Source of the DNA: Myxococcales bacterium
Lineage (GTDB): Bacteria > Myxococcota > Polyangia > Polyangiales > Polyangiaceae
DNA: 5,807 nucleotides
NCBI GenBank assembly: GCA_020430865.1
Contig: JAGQIY010000266.1
Location: 1-5,807 of the forward strand
Reading direction: 5' to 3'
The translations under genes were made by a program, and so were the position numbers. Under the pieces are notes generated by a model, which saw nothing but the letters and a program-made list of their open reading frames with translations, ran no database searches and was not told the origin of the DNA. The stretch's first letter is position 1; every line of letters starts with the position of its first letter. This document shows, in pieces, positions 5,024-5,807 of the stretch.

Positions 5024-5807
5024 ATGCGCGCGCTGGCGAAGACCGCTCTCGTCGGCCTCACCCTCGGCTTCGCCCCCCTCGTGCTGACAGCCTGGGTCGG
5101 GGCGCGGCTGGTCGACGCCGCGGGGGACCTCGGCCAGAAGCTCGCCGACTGGCAGCCGCGGTCAGCACCCCGACTCGCCCCCGAGGCACTCGCGAACGAG
5201 GCGCGACCGGCGGACACCAGCGGGGTGGACCTCGAGGTCGACCCACCGGGCGAGCTCACCGAGGAGCGCGGATCACCGAGCGCAGCCGCAGCTCCGCGGT
5301 CACCGGCGGCGCGCGCAGGCCAGACCTCCACCGGCTCCAGGCTGCGCGGAATTCGTATCCGCAAGGCAAAGGTCCTCGCGCTCTCTCGCAGCGCAGGGAT
5401 CCCCGGCGGCAGCTTCGTCCCGGCCACCGCTCAGCGCCCAGCAGGTCTCTTGCTCAGCGGGGTCGGGGGGTTAGGGGTTGGTGTCCAAGACGGCGACGTA
5501 CTGACGACAGCGGCGGGACAGCCGGTGCGCTCCGTGGCCCAGGTGATAGGCCTCGTGGCGGGCGCCCGCCACGCCCGGGCGCCGGCGATCAGCGGCACGC
5601 TGTACCGCGGCGCTCACCGCATCCAGCTCAACGTGGAGATGCCGTACATCGAACGTCGCCACCGCGCGCGTCGACAGGCGGTCAGTCGGAGCGCGGACGG
5701 AAGCGCTGCACCGGCAGGTACTGGGACGGCCAGGCCAGCTCGACGCCCTGGGCGTGAGCCGCGTGTTGCGTCCAGTAAGGGTCGAAGAGATGGCCCCGTG
5801 CGAGTAG
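5024..5807 (+). CDS. Membrane-anchored PDZ (GspC-like) protein, third gene of the hflKC cluster; open at window end
   Basis: ATG 5024 lies one base after the hflC stop and opens a frame that has no stop up to the window edge (261 codons). An N-terminal hydrophobic segment (about 7-27) looks like an uncleaved membrane anchor. A Pro/Ala/Arg/Glu-rich linker of about 60 residues follows, then IRIRKAKVLAL near 110-119, and a PDZ domain (about 142-208) with GVGGLGVGVQDGDVLTTAAG (146-165), QPVRSVAQV and a closing strand IQLNVEMPY. The hydrophobic-anchor, linker, PDZ order resembles type II secretion GspC, but no other secretion gene is visible. From about residue 210 the sequence becomes Arg/Ala/Pro/Gly-rich and, from 5682, is antisense to a convergent gene, so the real end is uncertain. 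A TTA codon, rare for this base composition, sits at 5471-5473. The start has only a weak AAGAAG site. Operon placement suggests a role with HflKC or FtsH; that is inference. Confidence 0.72.
   Translation, partial: MRALAKTALVGLTLGFAPLVLTAWVGARLVDAAGDLGQKLADWQPRSAPRLAPEALANEARPADTSGVDLEVDPPGELTEERGSPSAAAAPRSPAARAGQTSTGSRLRGIRIRKAKVLALSRSAGIPGGSFVPATAQRPAGLLLSGVGGLGVGVQDGDVLTTAAGQPVRSVAQVIGLVAGARHARAPAISGTLYRGAHRIQLNVEMPYIERRHRARRQAVSRSADGSAAPAGTGTARPARRPGREPRVASSKGRRDGPVRV
5682..5807 (-). CDS. C-terminus of an NADH:flavin oxidoreductase-like protein (5' end outside window)
   Basis: Read on the minus strand from the right edge, 41 codons end in TGA (complement of 5682-5684). The sequence contains ARGHLFDPYWTQHAAHAQG followed by WPSQYLPVQRF. 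As I recall it, this is the typical tail of Old Yellow Enzyme-type NADH:flavin oxidoreductases, especially the oxidoreductase half of salicylyl-CoA 5-hydroxylase / anthraniloyl-CoA monooxygenase proteins (RPHL..P.WTLHAA...WP.QYL). Those enzymes act on CoA-linked aromatic acids. Only the tail is visible, so neither substrate nor domain layout can be judged. Third codon positions are almost all G or C, as expected for a real gene here. It converges on, and overlaps in antisense, the open 3' part of the PDZ gene. Confidence 0.6.
   Translation of the reverse strand, partial: LLARGHLFDPYWTQHAAHAQGVELAWPSQYLPVQRFRPRSD

Noticed and set aside
4672..5427. 251-codon minus-strand frame opposite the end of hflC and the PDZ gene
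   Set aside because: It is antisense to conserved hflC sequence and biased in composition, with no recognisable domain.

Overview
The window is high-GC, densely packed bacterial chromosome with mostly G/C at third codon positions and several GTG starts. No phage, insertion-sequence, tRNA, rRNA or CRISPR signal was found. The gene style (sensor-poor two-component pair, GspC-like PDZ protein beside hflKC) fits a deltaproteobacterial lineage, most likely Myxococcota. That assignment is an inference from recall, not a computed result.

Left part (about 1-2464): the 3' end of a glycogen-debranching-enzyme-like (GDE_C) gene, a sensor histidine kinase and an OmpR/PhoB-type response regulator, all on the + strand. 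The kinase probably starts at a GTG that overlaps the stop of the debranching-like gene (GTGA). The regulator starts four bases after the kinase stop. The three probably form one translationally coupled operon. The kinase has two membrane helices joined by about five residues and no recognisable sensor domain. The regulator carries a (CG)9 tract in its interdomain linker.

Middle (2465-3175): a 115-base gap with a GC-rich hairpin, a small DUF3293-type protein gene, then a 128-base gap that probably holds the promoter of the next operon.

Right part (3176-5807): hflK and hflC, overlapping by ATGA, followed after one base by an open reading frame for a membrane-anchored, PDZ-containing, GspC-like protein. 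HflK and HflC form a membrane SPFH assembly known to bind and modulate the FtsH protease, so a co-transcribed PDZ protein is a candidate extra partner. This is the most interesting new association here. Its reading frame stays open to the window end and runs antisense to the last 41 codons of a convergent minus-strand gene. That gene's C-terminus looks like an NADH:flavin oxidoreductase (Old Yellow Enzyme / salicylyl-CoA hydroxylase-oxidoreductase type).

I see no clearly novel multi-gene defence or mobile system. The points worth following are the hflKC-PDZ cluster, the antisense 3' overlap, the possibly catalytically altered debranching-like protein coupled to a two-component system, and simple-sequence tracts at functionally delicate places.
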